Assembly (NCBI GenBank): GCA_016184105.1
Contig: JACPDI010000035.1
Span: 1-64,000 of the forward strand
Source: Acidobacteriota bacterium
GTDB taxonomy: Bacteria; Acidobacteriota; Vicinamibacteria; Vicinamibacterales; 2-12-FULL-66-21
Reading direction: 5' to 3'
DNA: 64,000 bases
Shown here: positions 54,599 through 63,464 of the stretch, piece by piece
Layout of the letters: every line of letters starts with the position of its first letter
Position numbering within the stretch: the stretch's first letter is position 1
Made by a program: the position numbers and the translations under genes
The notes under the pieces: model-generated
What the model saw: only the letters and a program-made list of their open reading frames with translations
What the model was told of the DNA's origin: nothing
Database searches by the model: none

Positions 54599-54634
54599 TC
54601 CTGCTGTCTCCCGAACCATCTATCCTAGCCCCGA

Positions 54635-54692
54635 AATCGCCGGATCCGCAATCGTGGGATCGCGAGTCCGCAATCGGCAATCGGGGTGTTAG
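54635..54692. repeat. Heptad array (CAATCGG type)
   Basis: 7-base words such as CGCAATC, CCGCAAT, CGGCAAT follow each other between the divergent efp and hsp20 starts, with partially inverted ends (CCCCGA... and ...CGGGG). Confidence 0.6.
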
Positions 54693-54701
54693 GATCGAGG
54701 C

Positions 54702-55088
54702 ATGTCGTGGGATTCGCTCCGCGAGCTGATGGCGCTGCAGGACCAGCTGGGGCGCGGGCCCGAGGGCGGCTGGACCCCTCCGGTCGACGTGTTCGAGACC
54801 GACGACCGGTACGTCGTGACCGCGGAGCTGCCGGGCCTCACGCGCGACGACATCCAGATCGAAGTCCACGACGGAGAGCTCGTGATTCGAGGCCGCCGGC
54901 CCGAACCCGGCGTGCCGCCCGCGGCGTACCTCCAGATGGAGCGGCTCCAGGGACCCTTCGGACGCGCCTTCCTCTTCACCGAGGCCATCGATGCCGCGCG
55001 GATCGCCGCGGAATTCCGCGACGGCGTGCTGACGATCACCGTGCCGAAATCCGCGCGGCCCGAGCCGCGCCGCATCGACGTCACCTAG
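54702..55088 (+). CDS. Small heat-shock protein (Hsp20)
   Basis: ATP-independent holdase of 128 residues. The α-crystallin domain spans about residues 25-120 (PPVDVFETDDRYVVTAELPGLTRDDIQIEV, FRDGVLTITVPKS). The C-terminal I-x-I/V tail is not obvious. Starts at ATG 54702. It is followed by the HtrA protease gene on the same strand, a plausible stress pair. Confidence 0.9.
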   Translation: MSWDSLRELMALQDQLGRGPEGGWTPPVDVFETDDRYVVTAELPGLTRDDIQIEVHDGELVIRGRRPEPGVPPAAYLQMERLQGPFGRAFLFTEAIDAARIAAEFRDGVLTITVPKSARPEPRRIDVT

Positions 55089-55106
55089 CCGGGGCCGCGT
55101 CCACTG

Positions 55107-56288
55107 ATGCCAGCCATGCGCAAACTTGTTCTCGCCCTCGTCTTCATCACGTGCGGCGTCGCCGCGGGCCTCGTCCTCGCCGGCCGCATGCGATCCGCCG
55201 ACGATGTGATGGCCCTGCCGCCGGCCACGGTCGCCCAGCCGGGAGGCGCCCGGACCGCCGCGGCGGCACCGCCCGTGACCGGTGGCCTCCCGGACTTCTC
55301 CGCGGTCGCGTCACGCGCGGTCAACGCGGTCACGAACATCGCGTCCGAACAGGTCGTGCGCGAGCGGAACTCGCCGTTCGCGGCCGACCCGTTCTTCCGC
55401 CAGTTCTTTGGCGACGATAGCGACATCTTCGGCTACCGGAACCGCATTGAATCGAGCCTCGGGTCGGGCGTGATCGTCTCGAGCGACGGATACATCCTCA
55501 CGAACTCGCACGTGGTCGGCAACCTGCGCGCGCGCATCACGACGACCTTTGCCGACAAGCGCGAGGTCAAGGCGGAGATCGTCGGCGTGGACGAGCTCAC
55601 CGATATCGCGCTGCTGAAGGTGGACGCGCGCGACCTGCCGACGCTCGACTGGGGGGACTCGTCGAAGCTGAAAGTCGCCGAGTGGGTCCTCGCGATTGGC
55701 AACCCGTTCTCCCTCAGCTCCAGCGTCACCCTGGGCATCGTCAGCGCGACCAAGCGGAGCCTCCAGGGGCAGGTGGCGGGCTACGAGGATTTCATCCAGA
55801 CCGATGCGGCGATCAATCCCGGCAACTCCGGCGGCGCGCTCATCAACGCGCGCGGCGAGCTGGTGGGGATCAACACCGCGATCTTCAGCCGGTCGGGTGG
55901 GTACCAGGGGATCGGCTTCGCCGTGCCGAGCAATCTCGCGCGGCGCGTGATGGACAGCCTCATGAAGTACGGCGAGGTGCGCCGCGGATCGGTCGGCCGC
56001 CTCGACGTGGTGCCGCTGACCACGCAGCTCGCGCAGGAACTGGGCGCGCGGGACATGCGCGGGGCGGTCGTCTACCAGATGTCCCGCAGCTCGGCCGCGT
56101 ATGAGGCGGGCATCCGCCCGGGCGACATCATCGTCCGCTTCAACGGCCAGAACGTCGACGACCCGTCGCAGTTCGTGCGGTTGCTCGCCGACGCGCCGAT
56201 CGGCAGCACCGTGAAACTGGGAATCATCCGCGAGGGGCGCGCGATCGACGTGCCGGTGACGGTCACGAGCGCTCAAATAAGAAGGTGA
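55107..56288 (+). CDS. HtrA/DegP-type serine protease
   Basis: Envelope protease/chaperone of 393 residues. An N-terminal hydrophobic segment (about residues 5-25) anchors or exports it. The catalytic triad is His in LTNSHVVGN, Asp in DELTDIALLK and Ser in INPGNSGGALIN. A single PDZ domain follows (about 290-385, MSRSSAAYEAGIRPGDIIVRFNGQNV). The order with hsp20 upstream suggests a protein-quality function. Its end overlaps the convergent mpg gene. Confidence 0.93.
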   Translation: MPAMRKLVLALVFITCGVAAGLVLAGRMRSADDVMALPPATVAQPGGARTAAAAPPVTGGLPDFSAVASRAVNAVTNIASEQVVRERNSPFAADPFFRQFFGDDSDIFGYRNRIESSLGSGVIVSSDGYILTNSHVVGNLRARITTTFADKREVKAEIVGVDELTDIALLKVDARDLPTLDWGDSSKLKVAEWVLAIGNPFSLSSSVTLGIVSATKRSLQGQVAGYEDFIQTDAAINPGNSGGALINARGELVGINTAIFSRSGGYQGIGFAVPSNLARRVMDSLMKYGEVRRGSVGRLDVVPLTTQLAQELGARDMRGAVVYQMSRSSAAYEAGIRPGDIIVRFNGQNVDDPSQFVRLLADAPIGSTVKLGIIREGRAIDVPVTVTSAQIRR

Positions 56289-56923
56289 GTGCCTTTTGCC
56301 TTTTGCCTTTTCGTCACCGCCGCGCTGCGCGCATCCACGCAGCGCCAGTGGTGCTCGACGCCGACGGTGATCCCGATCCGCGGCGACCAGTGCACGTCCC
56401 TGCCCGCCGCCAGTCCGCGGTCCTCGATGCGCAGCGCGCTGCCGGTGAGATCGCAGCGGTTCTGGCGCAGGTCGACCCCGAGCGCCCGCGTGAGGTTGCC
56501 GGGCCCGCGGCACAATTCCACCTCGTCGAAGTCCGCCCCCTTGCGGCGCGTGCCGCGCGCGCGCCGGCGGCGCATCACGCTGATGCCCTCCAGCGGCTCG
56601 AGCGCGCGGATCAGGACCGCTGCCGGCCAGCCGTCAGGCTCGGTCACCGCGTTCACCAGGTAGTGGATGCCGTAATTCACGTAGACGTACGCGAATCCCG
56701 GCGGCCCGTACAGTGGTGCGTTGCGCTCGGTGGGTCCCGGCGCCGCATGACAGGCCGGGTCGGATTCGCCGATGTACGCCTCGGTTTCGACGATGACGCC
56801 CGAAGCGGTGCCCGTCCTGGTCTCGTGAACGAGGACCATCCCGATGAGGTCGCGTGCGACGATGAGGGTGGGCCGGGCGTAGAAGTCCCTGGCGAGGGGG
56901 GACCCGGGCCGAGCGTCGATCAT
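56273..56923 (-). CDS. mpg: 3-methyladenine DNA glycosylase (Mpg/AAG)
   Basis: Excises alkylated purines for base-excision repair. ATG 56921-56923 gives 216 residues: FYARPTLIVARDLIGMVLVHE, IVETEAYIGESDPACHA (catalytic Glu) and YVYVNYGIHYLVN with ELCRGPGNLTRALG. The C-terminal TKRQKAKGTHLLI is encoded by a GCCTTTT heptad repeat and overlaps the end of htrA by 16 bases. Confidence 0.93.
   Translation of the reverse strand: MIDARPGSPLARDFYARPTLIVARDLIGMVLVHETRTGTASGVIVETEAYIGESDPACHAAPGPTERNAPLYGPPGFAYVYVNYGIHYLVNAVTEPDGWPAAVLIRALEPLEGISVMRRRRARGTRRKGADFDEVELCRGPGNLTRALGVDLRQNRCDLTGSALRIEDRGLAAGRDVHWSPRIGITVGVEHHWRCVDARSAAVTKRQKAKGTHLLI
56283..56312. repeat. GCCTTTT heptad triplet
   Basis: Three consecutive GCCTTTT units (about 56291-56311) at the junction of two convergent genes; they encode part of the Mpg C-terminus. 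Confidence 0.7.
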
Positions 56924-56962
56924 TGACAGGCCGCTTCCGGTGGGAGTACGGTTCTGCTCCCG

Positions 56963-58711
56963 ATGTGGAGGGCTTTCCGGCCGCGGCGCCCTGACCCCGT
57001 CGTCTTCGTCATCGCGGCACTCCTCTGCGCTTCCACGCTCGTCATCTTCCTCCATCACAGGGCGCTGGCCGCGCTGGACCGGCAGACCACGGTCATCCTG
57101 CAGAAGATCTCCGAGCAGACGGCGGCGGCCGCCGCCCAGCGAATCCGCGCCACCTTCGATGGCCCCGTCTTCGACACGCTCGCCTCGGTCAACCATCCGT
57201 TCCTCGTGGCGGGCCGGTTCGACCTCGTCGCCGCGGCCTATCGCAAGGGGCTCGCCACCTACCCGCAAGTGGACCGGTTCTTCATCTGGACCGACGCCGC
57301 CGATCGGAATGCCCCTGGAGAAGCGCTGTTCTACGGGCCGGCAATCCCCGTCGCGGCCCCGGGCGGCGGCGATCCGAAGGGCGGGCTCTCCCGCGATCCG
57401 GTCCTTGGGCAGGCCGTGCTGGCTGCCGCGCGGCGATACGCGGTCGCGCGGCAGATCTACGCGGCGGTGCCGGCCGAGGCCAACGGCGAGCGCTACGACG
57501 TCTTCATCCGGCTGTACTACACCGATGCCGCGCGTGACCGCTTCTTCGCGGTGCTCGGGTTCGTGGTCAACCTGAACCACGTGCGCACGCACCTGTTTCC
57601 GGACCTGCACCGGCGGTTCCTCGCCAGCCTCCTGGAGCCGAAAGATGCGAGCCCGCGGTTCGACATGCGCATCATCGATGACGAAAACCGCCTCGCGTAC
57701 GGCCCGGCCGAGCCGATCCCCGCGATCAGCGCGCGCAGCCCGTTCGCCCTGCAATTCTACCCGGTCGACGACATCCGCACGCGCATGGCGGCGATGGTGC
57801 CGCACCGGCAGTGGACGATCGTGATCAGCCCGCGCTCGGAAACGGCCGGCGGCATGTTTGGATCGACCGGCGCGCAAGGCTACTGGCTGTCGGGGCTCTC
57901 GGTGCTCCTGATGTTCGTCGCGCTGGTCTTTGCCATCCAGACCAGCCAGCGCGCGGCGCAGCTCGCCCGGATGCAGTCCGAGTTCGTGGCGCACGTGTCG
58001 CACCAGCTCAAGACGCCGGTGTCGCTCCTGAGCGCGGTCGCCGAGACGGTCAGCCTCGAGCGCGTGCGCTCTCCGGAGAAGCTGGCGAAGTGCATCGGCA
58101 TCATCCGCGGCGAGACGGCGCGGCTGTCGGCGCTCATCGAGCGCATTCTCGACTTCTCCCGCGTGGCGGACACGCGGCGGCGCTTCGAGCTGGAGGCGGT
58201 CGAACTCGAGCCGCTCGCGCGCGACACCGTGGAGGCGTTCGTGGAGGCGCTCGACACGCGCGGCTACCGGATCGCGGTGGTCAACATCGGCGGCAGCCCG
58301 GTGGTGGCCGCGGATCGCGCCGCGCTCGAGCAGGCGCTGCTCAACCTGCTCGACAACGCGATCAAGTACTCGGGCCTGGCCGGCGAGATCGCGGTCCGCG
58401 TCGGCATCGCGGGGGGCGAGGCGATCATCGACGTCGCCGACCAGGGGCCGGGAATCGCGCCGAAGGACCAGGCGCGGATCTTCGACCGGTTCTACCGCGG
58501 CGCAGCCGCGGCCGCGCATCGCCAGGGCTTCGGCCTGGGCCTGCCGATTGTGCGCGAGATCGTGACCGCGCATCGCGGCCGCATCGATGTGGCCAGCACG
58601 CCGGGTGCCGGCAGCACGTTCCGTATCCGCCTGCCGCTGCTCCAGGATGCCGTGCAGGCGCCCGCCGGCTGGTTGCGCACGCGCGTGGGGTGGCGAAAGG
58701 AGGCCTCGTGA
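56963..58711 (+). CDS. Sensor histidine kinase
   Basis: Membrane-bound kinase of 582 residues. Two membrane segments (about 13-31 and 308-328) flank a large periplasmic sensor domain. The H-box is EFVAHVSHQLKTPVSLLSAV (His near 347), with N-box LLNLLDNAIKYS and G-boxes VADQGPGIAPKD and GFGLGLPIV. It phosphorylates the response regulator encoded next, whose GTG start overlaps its TGA (GTGA). The signal is unknown. Confidence 0.93.
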   Translation: MWRAFRPRRPDPVVFVIAALLCASTLVIFLHHRALAALDRQTTVILQKISEQTAAAAAQRIRATFDGPVFDTLASVNHPFLVAGRFDLVAAAYRKGLATYPQVDRFFIWTDAADRNAPGEALFYGPAIPVAAPGGGDPKGGLSRDPVLGQAVLAAARRYAVARQIYAAVPAEANGERYDVFIRLYYTDAARDRFFAVLGFVVNLNHVRTHLFPDLHRRFLASLLEPKDASPRFDMRIIDDENRLAYGPAEPIPAISARSPFALQFYPVDDIRTRMAAMVPHRQWTIVISPRSETAGGMFGSTGAQGYWLSGLSVLLMFVALVFAIQTSQRAAQLARMQSEFVAHVSHQLKTPVSLLSAVAETVSLERVRSPEKLAKCIGIIRGETARLSALIERILDFSRVADTRRRFELEAVELEPLARDTVEAFVEALDTRGYRIAVVNIGGSPVVAADRAALEQALLNLLDNAIKYSGLAGEIAVRVGIAGGEAIIDVADQGPGIAPKDQARIFDRFYRGAAAAAHRQGFGLGLPIVREIVTAHRGRIDVASTPGAGSTFRIRLPLLQDAVQAPAGWLRTRVGWRKEAS

Positions 58712-59412
58712 AAGGCGATGACAACGCCGCCGCTCGGATCCTGGTCGTTGAGGACGAGCCGGAGATGCAGTTCCTGCTCGGTGAGAACCTCGAGGTCGAA
58801 GGATACGAGGTCACGACCGCGGAGACGGGCGAGCGCGCGCTCGACGAGATCGGCGAGCAGGCGTTCGACATGATGATCCTCGACCTGATGCTGCCAGGCA
58901 TGAGCGGCTTCGCGGTGTGCCGCGAGGTGCGCGCCCGCGGCCTGCGGCTGCCCATCATCGTCCTCACGGCGCGGTCGTCGGAATCCGACCGCGTGGTCGG
59001 CCTCGACCTGGGAGCCGACGACTACGTCACCAAGCCCTTCGGCGTGCAGGAGCTTCTCGCGCGCGTGCGCGCGCAACTGCGGCGCGGCGAAGCCGGCCGC
59101 GACGGCGTGGCGAAGTCGTTTCTCCTCGGAGACGTGCGCATCGACCTGAGCCGGCGCATCGTGAGCCGCCACGGCCGCCCCCTCGAGATCTCGACGCGGG
59201 AGTTCGAGCTGCTGCGCTACCTTCTGGCCCACCGGGGCGAGGTGGTGAGCCGCGAGCAGCTGCTGCGGGACGTGTGGGGCTACAGCCCGGTCGTCGTCAC
59301 GCGGACGGTGGACACCTTCGTGGCGAAACTGCGCAGTCACATCGAACGGACGCCGCACGATCCGCAGTTCCTGGTGACGGTCCACGGCAGCGGTTACCGG
59401 CTCATGGTCTGA
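58708..59412 (+). CDS. OmpR/PhoB-family response regulator
   Basis: A 234-residue DNA-binding regulator: receiver with VVEDEPEMQF and phosphoacceptor Asp in DMMILDLMLPGMSG, then a winged helix (ISTREFELLRYLLAHRGEVVSREQLLRDVWG, RTVDTFVAKLRSHIE). GTG 58708 is preceded by AAGGAGG at ideal distance and overlaps the kinase stop. Probable targets include the TonB receptor gene downstream, whose upstream region has 11-base-spaced direct repeats. Confidence 0.94.
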   Translation: MKGDDNAAARILVVEDEPEMQFLLGENLEVEGYEVTTAETGERALDEIGEQAFDMMILDLMLPGMSGFAVCREVRARGLRLPIIVLTARSSESDRVVGLDLGADDYVTKPFGVQELLARVRAQLRRGEAGRDGVAKSFLLGDVRIDLSRRIVSRHGRPLEISTREFELLRYLLAHRGEVVSREQLLRDVWGYSPVVVTRTVDTFVAKLRSHIERTPHDPQFLVTVHGSGYRLMV

Positions 59413-59437
59413 CGAGCTTGCGCGTTCCGCGGCGGCC

Positions 59438-59475
59438 CTCACAAAGTCTTCACAATTCCGCCACATCTCTTCACA
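59438..59475 (+). promoter_or_regulatory. 11-base direct repeats, candidate response-regulator site
   Basis: CTCACA (59438), TTCACA (59449), GCCACA (59460) and TTCACA (59470) occur at intervals of 11, 11 and 10 bases, in the same orientation. OmpR/PhoB-family proteins bind such helically phased direct repeats. The cluster lies 25 bases after the regulator gene and about 115 bases before the TonB receptor start. Confidence 0.5.
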
Positions 59476-59540
59476 TTCCGCCCGCGCGATCCGGGGTAGC
59501 GTTCAGCCTCTGACACAGGCCGGGGCCTGCGGTCCTCGGG

Positions 59541-59567
59541 CGTCGCGCGACGATACGTCGCGCGACG
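59541..59567. repeat. Paired CGTCGCGCGACG palindromes
   Basis: Two copies of the self-complementary CGTCGCGCGACG separated by ATA, 24 bases before the TonB receptor ATG. In RNA each could pair alone or together, so it may be an operator or a leader hairpin. Confidence 0.5.
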
Positions 59568-59590
59568 ACTGTTCTTCAGGAGGAGTTTCA

Positions 59591-62487
59591 ATGCTCGCAG
59601 TCGCACGACTGGTGACCCTCGCCGTGGCGCTCGCCGCAGCGGCCGCGGGTCCCGCCATGGCGCAGCAACGCGGCTCGATCAGCGGCAAAGTGGTGGATGC
59701 GGGAGGGCTCGCCCTGCCTGGCGCCACCATCACTATCACCGAACAGCGGACCGGCTTCACCCGCACGGCGATCACGGCGGATAACGGCGCGTACACGGTC
59801 CCCAACCTGGATCCGGGCATTTACACCATCAGCGTCGACATGCCGGGGTTCGCCGCCTACAAGCAGACGGACCTGCAGCTCACGGCGGGGTCGGAAGTGA
59901 CCCTCGAGTTGAAGCTGCAGATCGCGGGGTTGCAGGAACAGGTGACGGTCACCGGGCTCGCTCCCCTCGTGGAGCGGACCACCAGCAGCGTCGGCGGCAG
60001 CCTCTCGGGCAAGGAGATCGAGGATGTGCCGTCGAACTTCCGGAACTTCACCGCGCTGACGCAGCTCATTCCAGGCATGACACCCAACCCGGCGCAGTCC
60101 TCGTTCGAGGGAGGGCAGGTGGTCGCCAACGGCACGCCGGCGCAGTCGAACGTGTACCTCATCGACGGGATGTACAACAACGACGACCGCCTGGGCGGCA
60201 GCCAGGGGACGCAGGTGCGCGTGGTGCTGGACAACATCGAGGAGTACCAGGTGCTGTCGAACCAGTACAGCGCCGAGTACGGCGGCGGCGCGGGGGCGAT
60301 CATCAACATGGTGACCCGCGGCGGGACCAACGCCCTCTCCGGCCGCGCCTACACGTATTTCCGGGACGACCGCTTCAACACCCGCGGGCACTTCCTGCCG
60401 GAGGGCGCGGAAAAGCCGGAGGAGCGGACCGTCCAGGCGGGGTTCGCCATCGGCGGGCCGATCGTTCGCGACCACGCGCACTTCTATTTCACGCTCGAGC
60501 GCGACAACGAGAAGATCGCCGGCCTGAAGCGCTTCCCCGCCGCGGCGGCGCCGCTCGCGCGGGATTTCGTCGGCGAGTTCACGGTGAACGCCACGAACTA
60601 TTTCGGCCGCGGCGACCTGCAGTTGAACGACAGCAATACGATCAGCGCCCGTTGGGTCCTGGAAACCGCGCCGACCCGCGGAGAAGGCTTCAACACCAAC
60701 AACGAGACCACCGACGCCCAGGGCTGGGAGAGCGACTGGGACCATCTCTTCAGCGTCTCGTACACGAGCATCCTCAACGATCGCTCGACGAACGTGCTCC
60801 GCGTGGGGCGCATCGGCGAGCAGCTCGGCACGGGCGCCCAGGCGTTCTTCGACGACGAGGAGGTGACGTTCGTGGGCTTCAACGGCCGCGACCCGTTCAC
60901 GCTGGGGCAGCGGAACGAGCATCCCAGCTACATCACGGGCAAGGGAGGCGACGGCGTCAACACGCGGATTCGGACGTACACGCTGGACAATTCCTTCAGC
61001 TACTTCGTCCCGTCGCTCTGGGGGGGCGAGCACACGTTCAAGCTGGGGGGCGGACTGAGCTTCAACCAGGCCACCCCGCGCACGACCGTCAGCTCGGGCA
61101 CCTACCAGTTCTCTGGTGACCTGCCGTACAACCCCGCGAACCCGGCGACCTATCCGTTCCAGTTCGACATCACGGTGGGCCCCGAGGGGGAGGGCTTCCC
61201 GGCGTTCGCGAAGGACCGCCGGTACTATGTCTTCGGCGAGGACAAGTGGCGGCTGACGGACAATTTCACGCTGAACCTCGGCGTGCGGTACGATCACCAG
61301 CGCCACACGCCGAACAGCAAGGACGACATCGCGCCCCGCGCGGGGTTCGCGTGGGACGTGACCGGCAAGGGCACGACGGTCGTGCGTGGCGGCGCGGGCC
61401 GTTTCTTCTCGTACGTGCCGGTGTCCGTGGCACTCGCGTTCGACCAGTCGGGCGTCCTCACGAGGTTCCCGAACATCAGCATTCGCGATCCGAACAACCC
61501 GGTCCTGCATCCGGACATGATCAGCGACTCGGAGGGCAGCCCGGGTGTCGCCGTGTTGAGCGCAGCGGGCCGCGCCGAGCTCGCACGCCTTCGCAGCCAG
61601 GTGCTGTCGGGGCTCACGTTCAACCGCAACCCCCGCGTGGACGACCCCGATCGGGAGCTGCCGTACCAGTGGGCCTGGAGCCTTGGCTTCAGCCACGAGT
61701 TGTTCGGGAATTCCGCGATCAGCTGGGAATCATCGACATCAACGAGCCGATCGGCGGCGTGCGCCCCGGCGTGGCCGGGTTCGACCCGGGCGGCTCGATC
61801 GTTCCGCCCGAGGCGCGCGGGACCAACTTCGCGCGCGTGCTGCAGTCGCAGACCCGCGACGAGCTGAACGGCGACTACCAGTCCCTCCAGCTGTCGTTCG
61901 TGCGCCGGATGGCCAATCGCTGGAGCGGCCGCGCCGCCTACACGCTGCAGAAGAGCAACTACGTCGGCCTCGGCAACCCGGACAACCGCCGCGTCTGGCT
62001 CGATAACGACGTGCGCGCCGACTACGGGCGGTTCGCCTTCGACCGCCGGCACGTCCTCGCGGCGAGCGGCACGTGGAACGTCTGGCAGCGCCTCAACGTG
62101 GCCACCGTCGTCAGCGCGATTTCCGGCGCGGCGATCAACGAGACCGTCGGCCGCGACGTGAACGGCGACGGCGACAACAACGACCGTCCGGTGCGCGGGA
62201 TCGACGATGCCGTGCTGCCGATTCGATCGGAACTGGACTCCCAGGGCCGGGCGGTGATCAACGGGCTGGACGGCCCCGGGTCCTTCCTGATCGATCTCTC
62301 GATCCGCTACCAGATCCCGTTCGGCGCCGGGCTGGACAGCCTCGACCTGTTCTACGACGTCTTCAACGTGCTCAACCGCGAGAACCTGGTGAACCCGACC
62401 GGCAACCGCCGCTCGGCCAACTTCATGAAATCCACGGCGGCGCAGTTCGCGCGGCAGATGCAGTTCGGCATCCGGGTCCGGTTCTGA
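59591..62487 (+). pseudogene. TonB-dependent receptor (Oar-like), with an internal frame break
   Basis: Outer-membrane β-barrel receptor with an N-terminal carboxypeptidase-regulatory-like domain (GSISGKVVDAGGLALPGATITITEQ), a plug domain (about 125-240, ending GGAGAIINMVTRGG) and barrel strands, the type common in acidobacteria and myxobacteria. ATG 59591 follows AGGAGG and a signal peptide. The frame is open to about 61723; the expected strand sequence continues as RDQLGIIDINEP in another frame to a normal C-terminus (AQFARQMQFGIRVRF, stop 62487). About ten codons seem missing between SAIS and RDQ. The junction (CGCGATCAGC, 61714-61723) fits both frames, as if two copies recombined. Confidence 0.85.
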
Positions 62488-62495
62488 GGGCGGCC

Positions 62496-63464
62496 GTGCG
62501 CGGGACACGTCACGGGTTCTGCGGCCCGGGCGCCGCGATCATCCTGGGGGCGCTCGTCGCGGGCGCCCCCGCTCCGGCGTCCGCCCAGATGGAGCTCGGG
62601 GTCATCCAGGGAACGGTGCAGGACGAGAGCGGCCACCCTCTCGAGGGGGTCACGTTCCGGCTGCGGGATGTCAGCCGCGGCCGGAGTTACACGACAAAGA
62701 GCGACCGCGACGGCCGTTTCTATCGCCGGGGTCTTCCCGCCGTCGAATACGAGATCGTGGTCGAAAAAGACGGATACCAGCCGATCAAAGACAAGCTGAA
62801 GCTCGACGCGGGCGTGCCGAAGCGCTTTGATTTCAAGCTCGCCAGGGCGGCGCCCGCGGGGGCCGAAGAATTCGTGCGCGGCGTCGAAGCGTTCAACCGC
62901 GGCGACGCCGCGGCCGCGGCCGGCGCGTTCGAGGCGGCGCTCGTCAAGGCCCCGGACGCACCGGAGGTCCGGGTCAACCTGGCGCTCGCGTACCTGCGGC
63001 TGAAGCGCACGGACGACGCCGTCGCCGAGCTCGAGAAAGCCGCGGCCCTCGCGCCGGCCAGGCCGCAGGTGCTGTTGCAACTGGGCGGCGCGTACGTCGA
63101 AGCGCGCCTGAACGACAAAGCGATCAGCGCATTCGAGCAGGGCCTCGCGCGCCAGCCGGACCCCGCCGATCCGCTGGCCTATGAGGCCACGGTCACGCTG
63201 GGCGCGCTCTACTTCGCGGTCGGGCGAAACGATCAGGCGATCGAGACCTTCCGCAAGGCCCAGGCGGCCCGGCCCGACGCGCCCGCGCCGAAGCTCGGCC
63301 TCGCCAAGTGCGCGTTCAGCAAGGGGGACGTCAACGAGGCCCTGCGCCAGTTCCGCGAAGTCGCCGCCAGCGCGCCGGGAACGCCGGAAGCGGCGGAAGC
63401 GGAAGCATTCATCAAGGAACTTGAAAAAGTGAAGAAACCCAACGGGCAGGAGGACGCATGCTGA
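62496..63464 (+). CDS. Exported carboxypeptidase-regulatory/TPR protein
   Basis: A 322-residue protein starting at GTG 62496 with a signal peptide (GAAIILGALVAGAPAPASAQ). Residues about 35-110 form a carboxypeptidase-regulatory-like β-domain (GTVQDESGHPLEGVTFRLRDVS, DGRFYRRGLPAVEYEIVVEKDGYQP). From about 120 to the end are TPR units (VNLALAYLRLKRTDDAVAELEKA). It follows the receptor gene by nine bases and overlaps the next gene by seven, so all three are probably one operon. Its role could be assembly or support of the receptor. Confidence 0.82.
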   Translation: MRGTRHGFCGPGAAIILGALVAGAPAPASAQMELGVIQGTVQDESGHPLEGVTFRLRDVSRGRSYTTKSDRDGRFYRRGLPAVEYEIVVEKDGYQPIKDKLKLDAGVPKRFDFKLARAAPAGAEEFVRGVEAFNRGDAAAAAGAFEAALVKAPDAPEVRVNLALAYLRLKRTDDAVAELEKAAALAPARPQVLLQLGGAYVEARLNDKAISAFEQGLARQPDPADPLAYEATVTLGALYFAVGRNDQAIETFRKAQAARPDAPAPKLGLAKCAFSKGDVNEALRQFREVAASAPGTPEAAEAEAFIKELEKVKKPNGQEDAC

